From Xanthomonas sp. NCPPB 1128 (GTDB lineage Bacteria > Pseudomonadota > Gammaproteobacteria > Xanthomonadales > Xanthomonadaceae), in the NCBI RefSeq assembly GCF_001043115.1, contig NZ_LFME01000042.1, forward strand, positions 1 through 35,963: a stretch of 35,963 nt of DNA, in the 5' to 3' direction. Position numbers and translations under genes: made by a program. Below the pieces are notes generated by a model. It saw nothing but the letters and a program-made list of their open reading frames with translations. It did no database searches and had not been told where the DNA came from. Positions 1 through 8,021 of the stretch are shown here, one piece after another. Each line of letters begins with the position of its first letter. Position 1 is the first letter of the stretch.

Positions 1-16
1 CCCCAATCCCGGCTCC
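1..16. repeat. End of a GATTGGGGATT-type intergenic repeat
   Basis: The first 16 bases (CCCCAATCCCGGCTCC) are identical to 17994-18009, the end of the inverted repeat between the adaptor and ATPase genes, and resemble 35095-35113. It is the edge of a copy of the dispersed repeat lying just past the stop codon of the histidine kinase gene. The rest of this copy lies outside the window. Confidence 0.6.
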
Positions 17-24
17 AAAAAGAA

Positions 25-1380
25 TCAGCCCCGCTCCCCCTGCGGCAACTGCACCGTCACGCACAGCCCGCCTTCGTCGCGGTTGTGCAGCGACAGGCGG
101 CCGCCGTGGGCCTCGACGATCTCGCGGGTCAGGGCAAGGCCCAGGCCGGTGCCGTTGCGCTTGGTCGAATAGAACGGCATCAGCGCGTTGTGCAGCACCG
201 CCTCGTTCATGCCGCTGCCGCGGTCCAGCACTTCCAGGCGCAGCCAGTCCGGGCGGGTGGACACGCGCACGCGTACGCCGTCGGCCGGCGTCTGGCCCTC
301 GGGCAGGGATTCGTGTGCGTTCTTGACCAGGTTGAGCAGGGCCTGCTGCAGTTGCGCCGGATCGACCCGGCTGTGCAGGTCCGGCGACTCCAGTTCGAGT
401 GCGAAGGGAATGTGCTGCTGCAGCCCGGCCAGGAACTGCGCCCAGTGCACCGTCTGCAACTGCGGCTGCGGCAGCTTGGCGAAGCGCGCGTAGCCGCGAA
501 TGAAGCCTTCCAGGTGCCGTGCGCGCTCCTCGATGGTGCCGAACACCTCCTCCAGCCGCTCCACCTTCTGCCGCCGCACCAGCTCGGCGCCGGAGTGCGC
601 CAGCGAGGCGATCGGTGCCAGCGAGTTGTTGAGTTCGTGGCTGATGACCCGGATCACCTTCTTCCAGGTGTGCACTTCCTGGCGGCGCAGTTCGGCGGTG
701 AGCAGGCGGATCAGCAGCAGTTCGTGCGGGCGGCCGTTGAGATGGAAGCGACGCTGCGACAGGTGGTAGATCTGCTCCTCGTCCGGATCCTCGTCGCCGC
801 CCTCGATGGCGAACAGGCTGTCGCCGCCGCGCGAGATCGCCTCGCGCAGCGGCGCCGGCACGCCCAGCAGCAGGTCGTCCAGGCGCTGCCCTTCCAGTTT
901 CCAGCCGCTGTGCAGCAGCTTGCGCGCGGCCAGGTTGGAGAACACCACGCGGCGCAGGCCATCGCCGCCCTTGGAGACGAGCAGCATCGCCACCGGGGTG
1001 TTCTGCACCATGGTGTCGAGCATCAGTTCGCGTTGCGCCAGGCCCTGGCGCTGCTCGCGCAGGATCTCGCCCAGGTGCGCGTGCGCGGCGACCATCTCGC
1101 CCAGTTCGTCGTCGCCGCGCCAGTGCACGCCGAAGTTGTATTCGCCATCGCGGTAGCTGCTGACGGTGCCGGCCAGGGCGCGGAACAGCGAACGCATCGG
1201 CGCGGTGGCGCGACGCAGGGTCCACCACATCAGCAGCAGCAGGGCCAGCGCCGAGGCCGTCACCACTTCCCAGCCGCGGTCCATCCAGTAGGCCAGCAGC
1301 CACGGCAAGGCCGCGGCCAGCGCCAGCACCGGCAGCAGGCGCAGGAACAGCATGACGGTGAAGGAGCGGCGCAGTTTCAT
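25..1380 (-). CDS. Sensor histidine kinase with a very short extracytoplasmic loop
   Basis: This is a 451-aa membrane histidine kinase, the expected partner of the response regulator encoded just upstream. Two membrane segments lie at about residues 8-32 and 38-55. They are separated by only a few residues (around MDRGWE), so there is no periplasmic sensor domain. A HAMP-like linker follows (56-115), then a PAS-like region (about 116-225). The HisKA box IRVISHELNN carries the phospho-accepting His248. The HATPase domain shows the N box (Asn354 in LVKNAHESL), G1 (DRGSGM, 386-391) and G2 (GTGLGLAL, 410-417). The start ATG overlaps the regulator's TGA by four bases (ATGA, 1377-1380), so translation is probably coupled. 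It is the last gene of the transporter locus. Its signal is unknown; the lack of a sensor domain suggests sensing within the membrane or through the neighbouring transporter, which is inference. Confidence 0.93.
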   Translation of the reverse strand: MKLRRSFTVMLFLRLLPVLALAAALPWLLAYWMDRGWEVVTASALALLLLMWWTLRRATAPMRSLFRALAGTVSSYRDGEYNFGVHWRGDDELGEMVAAHAHLGEILREQRQGLAQRELMLDTMVQNTPVAMLLVSKGGDGLRRVVFSNLAARKLLHSGWKLEGQRLDDLLLGVPAPLREAISRGGDSLFAIEGGDEDPDEEQIYHLSQRRFHLNGRPHELLLIRLLTAELRRQEVHTWKKVIRVISHELNNSLAPIASLAHSGAELVRRQKVERLEEVFGTIEERARHLEGFIRGYARFAKLPQPQLQTVHWAQFLAGLQQHIPFALELESPDLHSRVDPAQLQQALLNLVKNAHESLPEGQTPADGVRVRVSTRPDWLRLEVLDRGSGMNEAVLHNALMPFYSTKRNGTGLGLALTREIVEAHGGRLSLHNRDEGGLCVTVQLPQGERG

Positions 1381-2714
1381 TCGCGTGGGATGCCGTAGCG
1401 GTCCATGCGCCGGTACAGCGCCTGCCGGCTCATGCCCAGTTCGGCGGCGGCCTGGGCGATGACGCCGTGGGCGCGTCCGAGTTCGGCCACGATGCGCTCG
1501 CGGTCGGGTTCGGCGGCGGCCGCCATGCGCGGCGCTGCCGGCTTCGGCAGGTTGAGGTCGGCCGCCTCGATCTGCGCGCCGCTGGCCAGCAGTTCGGCGC
1601 GCTGCACCACGTTGCGCAGTTCGCGCACGTTGCCGGGCCAGGCGTGGCGCTGCAGCGCCTGGCAGGCGCCGGCCGACAGCGGCTTGTCGCCGGACAGGAA
1701 GTGCTCGGCCAGCGGCACGATGTCGCCGGGGCGCTCGGCCAGCGCCGGCAGCGACAGTTCCACCGCGTTGAGCCGGTAGTAAAGATCCTCGCGGAAGCTG
1801 CCGTCGCGGATCATCGCGGTCAGGTCGGCGTTGGTGGCGCTGATCACGCGGACCTTGACCTGGCGCTCGCGGTTGGAACCCAGGCGCTCGAAACGGCCGG
1901 TCTCCAGCACCCGCAGCAGCTTCATCTGCCCGGCCAGCGACAGGTTGCCGATCTCGTCCAGGAACAGGGTGCCGCCGTCGGCGGCCTCGAACTTGCCCTC
2001 GCGCACCTTGTTGGCGCCGGTGTAGGCGCCGGCCTCGGCACCGAACAGCTCGGCCTCGATCAGTTCGGCCGGGATCGCGCCGCAGTTCAGCGCCACGAAC
2101 GGGCCGCGCCGCACCGAGGAGTTGGCCTGGATGATCTGCGCGATCTTCTCCTTGCCGCTGCCGTTGGGGCCGGTGATCAGCACCGGCAGCTCCGAACGTG
2201 CGACCTGGCAAGCCAGGGCGATGGCGCGCTCGCTGGCGGGGTCGGCGAACACCGCGCCGCACAGGTCGTAGCGCTGCGCCAGTTGCTGGCGGTGGCGGCG
2301 CTCGCCGTCGCGGCGGCGCTCCAGTTCGCGGCGCGTCTCGGACAGTTCCAGCAGGTTGTTGACCGTGGTCAGCAGCTTGCGGTCGTCCCAGGGCTTGGCC
2401 AGGTAGTCGGCGGCGCCGGCCTTGACCAGTTCCACCGCGCTGCTGAGCTGGGTCCAGGCGGTCAGCAGGATCACCGGCAGGTCCGGATGGCGCGTGCGGA
2501 TCGCCTCGAACAGGGCCACGCCTTCCTCGCCGGAGGTGGTGTCGGCGGTGAAGTTCATGTCCTGCAGGACCAGGTCGATATCGCCCTCGCCCAGGCGCTG
2601 CAGGCCGGCCTGCGGGCTGTCGGCGTAGACGGTGTCGATGTCGTGCAGGGAGAACAGCACTTCCAGGGCGGTGGCGACTGCGGGGTTGTCGTCGATGATC
2701 AGCAGGCAGGGCAT
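1377..2714 (-). CDS. Sigma-54-dependent response regulator (NtrC/Fis family)
   Basis: This 445-aa enhancer-binding protein has all three expected domains. The receiver domain (1-120) has the acidic pair Asp8/Asp9, the phospho-acceptor Asp52, Thr85 and Lys107. The AAA+ domain (about 152-375) has Walker A GPNGSGKE (182-189), the sigma-54 contact loop GAYTGA (229-234; the family usually has GAFTGA) and Walker B GGTLFLDEIG (247-256). A Fis-type helix-turn-helix sits at the C-terminus (about 405-442). It should be phosphorylated by the adjacent kinase and activate RNA polymerase-sigma54. The best candidate target in the window is the sigma-54 promoter at 19313-19328 in front of the adaptor gene, which would make the locus self-regulated. 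A 102-bp gap separates it from the last permease gene; no clear promoter was seen there. Confidence 0.95.
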   Translation of the reverse strand: MPCLLIIDDNPAVATALEVLFSLHDIDTVYADSPQAGLQRLGEGDIDLVLQDMNFTADTTSGEEGVALFEAIRTRHPDLPVILLTAWTQLSSAVELVKAGAADYLAKPWDDRKLLTTVNNLLELSETRRELERRRDGERRHRQQLAQRYDLCGAVFADPASERAIALACQVARSELPVLITGPNGSGKEKIAQIIQANSSVRRGPFVALNCGAIPAELIEAELFGAEAGAYTGANKVREGKFEAADGGTLFLDEIGNLSLAGQMKLLRVLETGRFERLGSNRERQVKVRVISATNADLTAMIRDGSFREDLYYRLNAVELSLPALAERPGDIVPLAEHFLSGDKPLSAGACQALQRHAWPGNVRELRNVVQRAELLASGAQIEAADLNLPKPAAPRMAAAAEPDRERIVAELGRAHGVIAQAAAELGMSRQALYRRMDRYGIPRE

Positions 2715-2816
2715 CGTGCACCTTGGGCGCGGCGGGGCGCGCCGGCGAAGAAAAATGGGACAGGTGGCATCATCGCAGCCCGCGCGCGGCTTGTCGTGCC
2801 TGCGCGCATCGGCGCC

Positions 2817-4052
2817 TCAGACACTGCGCGTGGCCACCGCCGGCGGCACCGCGGCCGCGCGGCGCGCGGGCGCCAGGATCGCGAGCTGGCCGAGCAGCAA
2901 GAGCGCCGCGGCGACGGTCGGCAGGTAGCCCAGCGGCAGACGTGGCAGATCGTAGCGCTGCAACAGCGCTTGATTGAGCAGCAATGCCAGCACCATGCCC
3001 GCGGCGCTGCCGGCGCTTACGATCAGCAGGTTTTCGGTCTGGAAATGGCGCAGGACGTCGCGACGGGTCGCGCCGATGGCGCGGCGGATGCCGATCTGGC
3101 GCGTGCGTTGCTGCACCCAGAAACTGGCCAGCCCGCCGATGCCCAGGGCGGTCACGAACAACAGTGCCGTGGTCGCCGCGAGCAACAGCCCGACCATGGT
3201 GGCATCGCGCTGGAAGTAGCGCTGCCGGACCTGGGAAAAGCTGCGGCGCCCTTCGGCTGGAATCAGCCGCGGCGGACCCGCCTTCGCCAACGCGCGCGCC
3301 GCGGCGTCCAGGATCCGTTCGCGGTCCTGCGGAGCGCTGCGCAACAGGTACTGCGCCTGGTTACTCGCGGGAAGCCGCGGAGAGAGCGCGACGAAGCGAT
3401 CGACCGCTGCGCTGCGCAGCGTCGTGCGCAGCAGATCGTCGACGACGCCGACGACGATGCTGCCCTGGCCCTCGCCATACAGCGTTTTGCCGACCGCAGG
3501 TTGACCTGGCCATAGCTGCCGCGCCAGCGTGCGGGTGACGATCACGGCGCTTGGCGTGGCGGTGGAATATTCGTCGGCACGGAAGTCGCGGCCGGCGATC
3601 AACTGCGCGCCTATGGCCTGCACGAAACCTTGCGAGCCGGAGTAATACGTGGCCTGGATGCACCCTGTATTGTCCATCGAATGCTGCGCCATCGCGCGGT
3701 CCAGCGTCTGCCGGTCGGGGCAGCCGCCATAGTCGTTGGCGCCGCCGGACAGCGGCATGCTCAAGCCGATCGCGGCCGCCGCCGTGACGCCGGAGATGCC
3801 GCGCAACGCCAGCAGGTCGGATTGTTGCTGGGCCAGCGCATTGCTGTCGCTCTGGACGCCGCGGACCGAGATCAGCGAGAGTTCTTCCTCGGGCAGGCCG
3901 CTGGAGACCCGCAAACGTTCGATGCGCCCGCCGATCAGGAACACGGCGTTGGCGACGAAGGCGCAGGTCAGCGCGACCTGCAGCGCCAGCAGCGCGGCCG
4001 TGAGGCGGTGATGCTGCAGGCTGGAGAGGATGGGGCGGATCGGCAGATTCAT
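2817..4052 (-). CDS. FtsX/MacB-type ABC permease, class B (P11)
   Basis: This is a 411-aa inner-membrane permease without an ATPase domain. It has the MacB/FtsX layout: one N-terminal membrane helix (about 17-40), a large periplasmic MacB_PCD-like domain (about 45-285), then three membrane helices. The cytoplasmic coupling motif QIGIRRAIGATRRDVL lies between the second and third helices. It ends PPAVATRSV, the class B signature, and begins with the class B motif PIRPILSSL. The start ATG at 4052 overlaps the stop of P10 by four bases (ATGA), which supports this start over longer in-frame options and suggests that P10 and P11 are made as a pair. The periplasmic domain contains two cysteines (GGCPD and NTGCIQ) that most class B paralogues lack. 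The substrate cannot be read from the sequence. Confidence 0.9.
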   Translation of the reverse strand: MNLPIRPILSSLQHHRLTAALLALQVALTCAFVANAVFLIGGRIERLRVSSGLPEEELSLISVRGVQSDSNALAQQQSDLLALRGISGVTAAAAIGLSMPLSGGANDYGGCPDRQTLDRAMAQHSMDNTGCIQATYYSGSQGFVQAIGAQLIAGRDFRADEYSTATPSAVIVTRTLARQLWPGQPAVGKTLYGEGQGSIVVGVVDDLLRTTLRSAAVDRFVALSPRLPASNQAQYLLRSAPQDRERILDAAARALAKAGPPRLIPAEGRRSFSQVRQRYFQRDATMVGLLLAATTALLFVTALGIGGLASFWVQQRTRQIGIRRAIGATRRDVLRHFQTENLLIVSAGSAAGMVLALLLNQALLQRYDLPRLPLGYLPTVAAALLLLGQLAILAPARRAAAVPPAVATRSV

Positions 4053-5380
4053 GTCAGATCCTTGATCTGCAGGGCGGGGTCGATCCGGCTGGCCCGCCAG
4101 GCCGGGAGCAGGCCCGCCAGGAGCGCGGCGATCACCGCCAGCACTACGGTGGCAAGCAGCATCTGCAGGTCCATCCGCGCCAGCCTGGCGTAGTCGTCCG
4201 GGCGCTGGCGCACGCTCCACAGACCCAGCTCGGCGATCGCGACGCCCACGACACCACCGAGCAGCCCGATCAGCGCGGCTTCGCTACCGAACTGCAGAAA
4301 CACGTGGCCGCGACGGGCACCGAGCGCGCGCCGTACGCCGATCTCGCTGCCGCGACGCAGGAATTTCGCCAACAACAAGGCGATGACATTGACCAGGCAG
4401 ATCCACAGGAAGCCCAGTGCCAGCAGCGTCTGCAGGCGCACGTCGTCGGGCACCATCCGCAGGTGGCGCAGCCAGTCCATCAACGCATACAGCCGCGCAC
4501 GCTCCGGCGGGCGCTGGAAGCGTCCGCTGGCGTGCTGTGTCGCGGCATAGTCGTAGAGCAGGCGCTGGTAGTCGGCGACCTGCTGCGGCGTGTCCAAGCG
4601 CACCCAGAACTGCAGCCAACTGGTCGAAGGATCCTTGAAGCGCGCCGCGTCGTCGCCGTTGAAGCTGTTCCAGCTACTGATGTTGCTGTTGACGTCCAGT
4701 GCCAGTTCCATCGCGGTCGACAGCGGCAGGAAGAAGTCGTCCTGCTGGCCGAAGCCGCCCTTGCTGCCCGGATCGGCATAGAACAGCGGTTGCGGATTCC
4801 ATTGGCCGGTCACGCCGATCACCTCGAAGCCGATGCGCTTTTCCCCGAGCGCCACCCGCTGGCCGACCGGATCGCGCCCACCGAACAGCGTGTCGGCCAG
4901 GGTGCGGCTCAGCACGATGACGCGGGCATGGTTCTGGTCGTCAGCTGCGCTCCAGCCGCGTCCGCGCTGCAACGGGATGCCGAACAGGGTAAAGAACCCG
5001 GCGCTGGCGTAGCGGCCGCTCAGGTCGAGTGGCGCCTGGGACCCGCGTGGTGGCCACAGCAACGCTTGTCCGCCGGCCATCGCCGCCTGCGGCGTGGTGG
5101 GGGCGGCCCGCAGCAGCGCCATGGCGTCGGGCCAAGTGAGGTTGTCCGCCGGATCGCCCCACTCCTGGTTTTCTGGGTAGCTGGCCGGCAACGGGTCCAG
5201 ATGCGGGGTGTAGAGCACACCGCTCTTGCCCGGCAGCGGATCGCGCGACATCACATGCAGCACCGTCAGCATGGTCATGCTCGCGCCGATGCCCAGGCCG
5301 ATCGCCAGCACCATCAGCGCGGTGGCGATCGGCGTGCGCCGCAGACTGCGCCAGGCCAGCGGCAGATAATAGTTCAGCAT
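4049..5380 (-). CDS. FtsX/MacB-type ABC permease, class A (P10)
   Basis: This 443-aa permease belongs to class A (N-terminus MLNYYLPLAWRSLRR; C-terminus ALQIKDLT). It has one N-terminal membrane helix (about 20-42), a long periplasmic domain (about 45-315) and three C-terminal helices, with the coupling motif SEIGVRRALGARR after the second. It probably dimerises with P11, whose start codon overlaps its stop, and relies on the single ATPase encoded at 17146-17862. It is the only class A member lacking the periplasmic cysteine pair: the aligned stretch reads SSWNSFNGDD...PSTSWLQFW. It is the longest and one of the more divergent class A copies. Confidence 0.9.
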   Translation of the reverse strand: MLNYYLPLAWRSLRRTPIATALMVLAIGLGIGASMTMLTVLHVMSRDPLPGKSGVLYTPHLDPLPASYPENQEWGDPADNLTWPDAMALLRAAPTTPQAAMAGGQALLWPPRGSQAPLDLSGRYASAGFFTLFGIPLQRGRGWSAADDQNHARVIVLSRTLADTLFGGRDPVGQRVALGEKRIGFEVIGVTGQWNPQPLFYADPGSKGGFGQQDDFFLPLSTAMELALDVNSNISSWNSFNGDDAARFKDPSTSWLQFWVRLDTPQQVADYQRLLYDYAATQHASGRFQRPPERARLYALMDWLRHLRMVPDDVRLQTLLALGFLWICLVNVIALLLAKFLRRGSEIGVRRALGARRGHVFLQFGSEAALIGLLGGVVGVAIAELGLWSVRQRPDDYARLARMDLQMLLATVVLAVIAALLAGLLPAWRASRIDPALQIKDLT

Positions 5381-5416
5381 CCTGCATCTCCCCGCGTGAG
5401 TGGTGGCCGCATCAGG

Positions 5417-6637
5417 TCAGACACTGCGCGTGGCCACCGCCGGCGGCACTGCGGCGGCGCGACGCGCGGGCGGCAGCACCGCGAGCTGGCCGAGCAGCCA
5501 CAGCACCACCGCGCCGACCGGCAGGTACCACAGCGGCAGCCGCGGCAGCTCGTAGGCGCTCATCAGGTACAGGTTGGCAGCGTAGGCCAGCAGCATGCCG
5601 AGCACGATGCCGGTGCTGGCCAGCAGGAAGTTCTCCAGCTGGAAATGCCGCAGGATCTGCGTGCAGGTGGCGCCGAGCGCGCGGCGGATGCCGATCTGCT
5701 TGGTGCGTTGCTGCACCCAGAAACTGGTCAGGCCGACGATGCCCAGGGCGGTGACCAGCAGCAGCGCCACGCTCACGCCGACCAGCAGCCAGGCCATCGC
5801 CTGGTCGTCGCGGTAATAGGCCGCGCGCGCCTGCTGCAAGGTCTTGGCGCCGTTCACCATGCGCCGCGGACCGTGTTGCGACAGCGTCGCCTTGGCTTGC
5901 CGCAATACCGCCTCGCGTTGCGCCGGGTCGCTTACGCGCAGCAGGTAGGTGCCGTGATCGTAGGGAACGTTCACCGGGAACAGCATCGTGTCTTCGTAGT
6001 GGCCGGTGCTCCCGCCTTCGCGGGGTTGCACCAGGCGCTGCACCACGCCGACGATGCGGTGTTCGCCATAGACGTAGATGGTGCGGCCCACCGCGTTCTG
6101 GCCGGGGAACAGGCGTTGCGCCAGCGACTGGCTGACGATGACCGAGGGCGGGATGCGCTTGGTGACCGGATCGCGCAACTGCGCGTAGTCGATGAACTCG
6201 TCGTCCGCGAAGCGGCGCCCCGCGACCAGGTGCAACCCCAGGGTGTCGAGCAGCCGTGCGTCGCCGAAGTACTGCACGGCATGCAGGGTGCTGCGTTCCT
6301 GGTCCGGGCTGAGCGACACGCCGCTGTAGCCGAGCGAATCGCCGAACAGCGCCTGGTTGATGATGCTGGCGTCGCGCACACCGGGGATGCGTCGCAGTGC
6401 GTCCAGGTCGGCGCGGGTCTGCGCGGCGCCGTTACCGTCGCTGACCACACTGCGGCTGCGCAGTTGTACCAGTTCCTGCTCGGCGACGCCGCTGGGCCGG
6501 TGCATGCGCTCGAGCCGCTGATCGATCAGGAACAGCGCGTTGCAGACCACGGCGCAACTGAAGGCGATCTCCAGCACGATCAGGCCGGCGGCGACGCGGT
6601 GCTTGCGCAGACTGGAGAGAATGGGATGGAGGGACAC
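5417..6637 (-). CDS. FtsX/MacB-type ABC permease, class B (P9)
   Basis: This class B permease has N-terminal sequence SLHPILSSLRKHR, coupling motif QIGIRRALGATCTQIL and C-terminus PPAVATRSV. The chosen start is GTG at 6637, giving 406 aa, the length of its paralogues. It is preceded by AGGAACTTCCGCC, the same leader found in front of the ATPase ATG at 17862. An in-frame ATG at 6679 would add 14 residues (MTRRARPFPPGTSA) and overlap the P8 stop by four bases, as in the P10/P11 and P3/P4 pairs, but it has no Shine-Dalgarno sequence. Either start may be used. Topology is one N-terminal helix, a periplasmic domain and three C-terminal helices. It likely pairs with P8. Confidence 0.88.
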   Translation of the reverse strand: MSLHPILSSLRKHRVAAGLIVLEIAFSCAVVCNALFLIDQRLERMHRPSGVAEQELVQLRSRSVVSDGNGAAQTRADLDALRRIPGVRDASIINQALFGDSLGYSGVSLSPDQERSTLHAVQYFGDARLLDTLGLHLVAGRRFADDEFIDYAQLRDPVTKRIPPSVIVSQSLAQRLFPGQNAVGRTIYVYGEHRIVGVVQRLVQPREGGSTGHYEDTMLFPVNVPYDHGTYLLRVSDPAQREAVLRQAKATLSQHGPRRMVNGAKTLQQARAAYYRDDQAMAWLLVGVSVALLLVTALGIVGLTSFWVQQRTKQIGIRRALGATCTQILRHFQLENFLLASTGIVLGMLLAYAANLYLMSAYELPRLPLWYLPVGAVVLWLLGQLAVLPPARRAAAVPPAVATRSV

Positions 6638-6675
6638 GGCGGAAGTTCCTGGCGGAAAGGGGCGCGCGCGGCGCG

Positions 6676-7977
6676 TCATTGCGACTTGAGTTGCAGGGCG
6701 GTGGGCACGCGCATCGCCTGCCAGGCCGGCAGCAGGCCGGCGAGCAGCGCACTGCCCAGACTCAGCGCCAGCGCGAGCAGCAGCATGCGGCCATCCAGGT
6801 GCGCCAGCGCGGCGTAGGTGGACGGCTGCTGCCGCACCAGCCAGGTGCCGATCCACGCCAGCAGCAGGCCGCCGCTGCCACCGACCACGCCGATCGCCAC
6901 CACTTCGACCAGGTGTTGGGCGAAGATCGACCGGCGCGAGGCGCCCAGTGCGCGGCGCACGCCGATCTCGCCGCTGTGGCGCAGGAACTTGGCCAGCATC
7001 AGCCCGGCGGTGTTGAGCAGGCAGATGCCCAGGAACGCCAGCGCCAGCCACACCTGCAGGCGCACGTCGGAGGGGACAGCATGGTTGCGGTCCAGCCAGG
7101 TCATCACATCGCTGAGGCGGATGTCCGGCGGATGGCTGAAGCGGCCGGCGTCGCGCTGCTGCTGCGCATAGGCCTGCAGCGCGTCCAGGTAGGCGGCGCG
7201 CTTGCCGGGGCTTCCCAGCTCCACCCAGTACTGGATCCAGGCACAGGACGCGCTCTCGCTGGTCTTGTCGCCACCGCTGTCGCCCCAGCAGGACATCGAG
7301 CCGCTGACGTCCAGGCCCAGGTCGCGTGCGGTGGAGAACGGCACGAACACGTCCTCGCTGTCGCCGTACTCGTTGTTGGTCAGGTCGTAGAAGCGCGGGT
7401 TCATGTCCCAGACGTCGATCACCCCGACCACGCGCAGGACTGCATCGCCGAGTTGGAGTTGGCGGCCGACACTGTCCACGTCGCCGAACAACTGGGTATT
7501 GAGCCGCCGCGAAATCACCGCGACACGCGCGCGCCGCGCATCGTCGTCCGCGGTCCAGGCGTGGCCATAGCGCATCGGCACTGCGAACATCGGGAAGAAG
7601 TCGGCGCTGGTGTAGCGCGCTTCGGCGCCGAACGGCGTCAGTTGCGGCTGCGCCGGCACCACCGTCACGCCGCCGGCCGACATCATCGCCTGGCGGTCGC
7701 CGCGCCTGTCGCGCAGCAGCGTCTCGGCATCGCGGCGGGTCAGTTGCTGCGGGTCGGTATCGTTCGGATCGTAGCGATCGTCAGGCTGGACGTTGAGCTC
7801 CACGTTGAACAGCTGCGCGCTCTTGCCGGGAATCGGATCGGCCGCCAGCACATGGAACACGGTCAGCGTGGTCATCGACGCACCGATACCGACGGCGATC
7901 GCCAGCACCATCAGGGCCGTGAGCAACCGATTGCGGCGGAAGCTGTGCAGCGCCAGTTTGCAGTAGTAGCCGAACAT
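6676..7977 (-). CDS. FtsX/MacB-type ABC permease, class A (P8)
   Basis: This is a 433-aa class A permease (N-terminus MFGYYCKLALHSFRRN, C-terminus TALQLKSQ). It has one N-terminal helix, a periplasmic domain of about 270 residues and three C-terminal helices, with GEIGVRRALGASRRSIF as the coupling segment. The periplasmic domain carries the class A cysteine pair (SMSCWGDSGG and SASCAWIQYW), probably a disulfide. It lies 44 bp after the P7 stop and directly before P9, its likely partner. It is closest to P5 at its start and in the cysteine-pair region, which suggests the P5-P6 and P8-P9 cassettes share a recent ancestor. Confidence 0.9.
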   Translation of the reverse strand: MFGYYCKLALHSFRRNRLLTALMVLAIAVGIGASMTTLTVFHVLAADPIPGKSAQLFNVELNVQPDDRYDPNDTDPQQLTRRDAETLLRDRRGDRQAMMSAGGVTVVPAQPQLTPFGAEARYTSADFFPMFAVPMRYGHAWTADDDARRARVAVISRRLNTQLFGDVDSVGRQLQLGDAVLRVVGVIDVWDMNPRFYDLTNNEYGDSEDVFVPFSTARDLGLDVSGSMSCWGDSGGDKTSESASCAWIQYWVELGSPGKRAAYLDALQAYAQQQRDAGRFSHPPDIRLSDVMTWLDRNHAVPSDVRLQVWLALAFLGICLLNTAGLMLAKFLRHSGEIGVRRALGASRRSIFAQHLVEVVAIGVVGGSGGLLLAWIGTWLVRQQPSTYAALAHLDGRMLLLALALSLGSALLAGLLPAWQAMRVPTALQLKSQ

Positions 7978-8021
7978 CGTGGGTCCTGGACGGGGCGGTG
8001 GCGGGCGAGGGAAGGAGGGGG

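Noticed and set aside
2715-2816. A possible promoter or terminator between P11 and the response regulator
   Set aside because: Only an imperfect GC-rich dyad and a TTTTT run that are not adjacent were found; neither a sigma-54 consensus nor a stem with a U-tract is present.
1467-3515. A 682-aa plus-strand open frame over the response regulator and P11
   Set aside because: It crosses two well-supported minus-strand genes and has no recognisable content.
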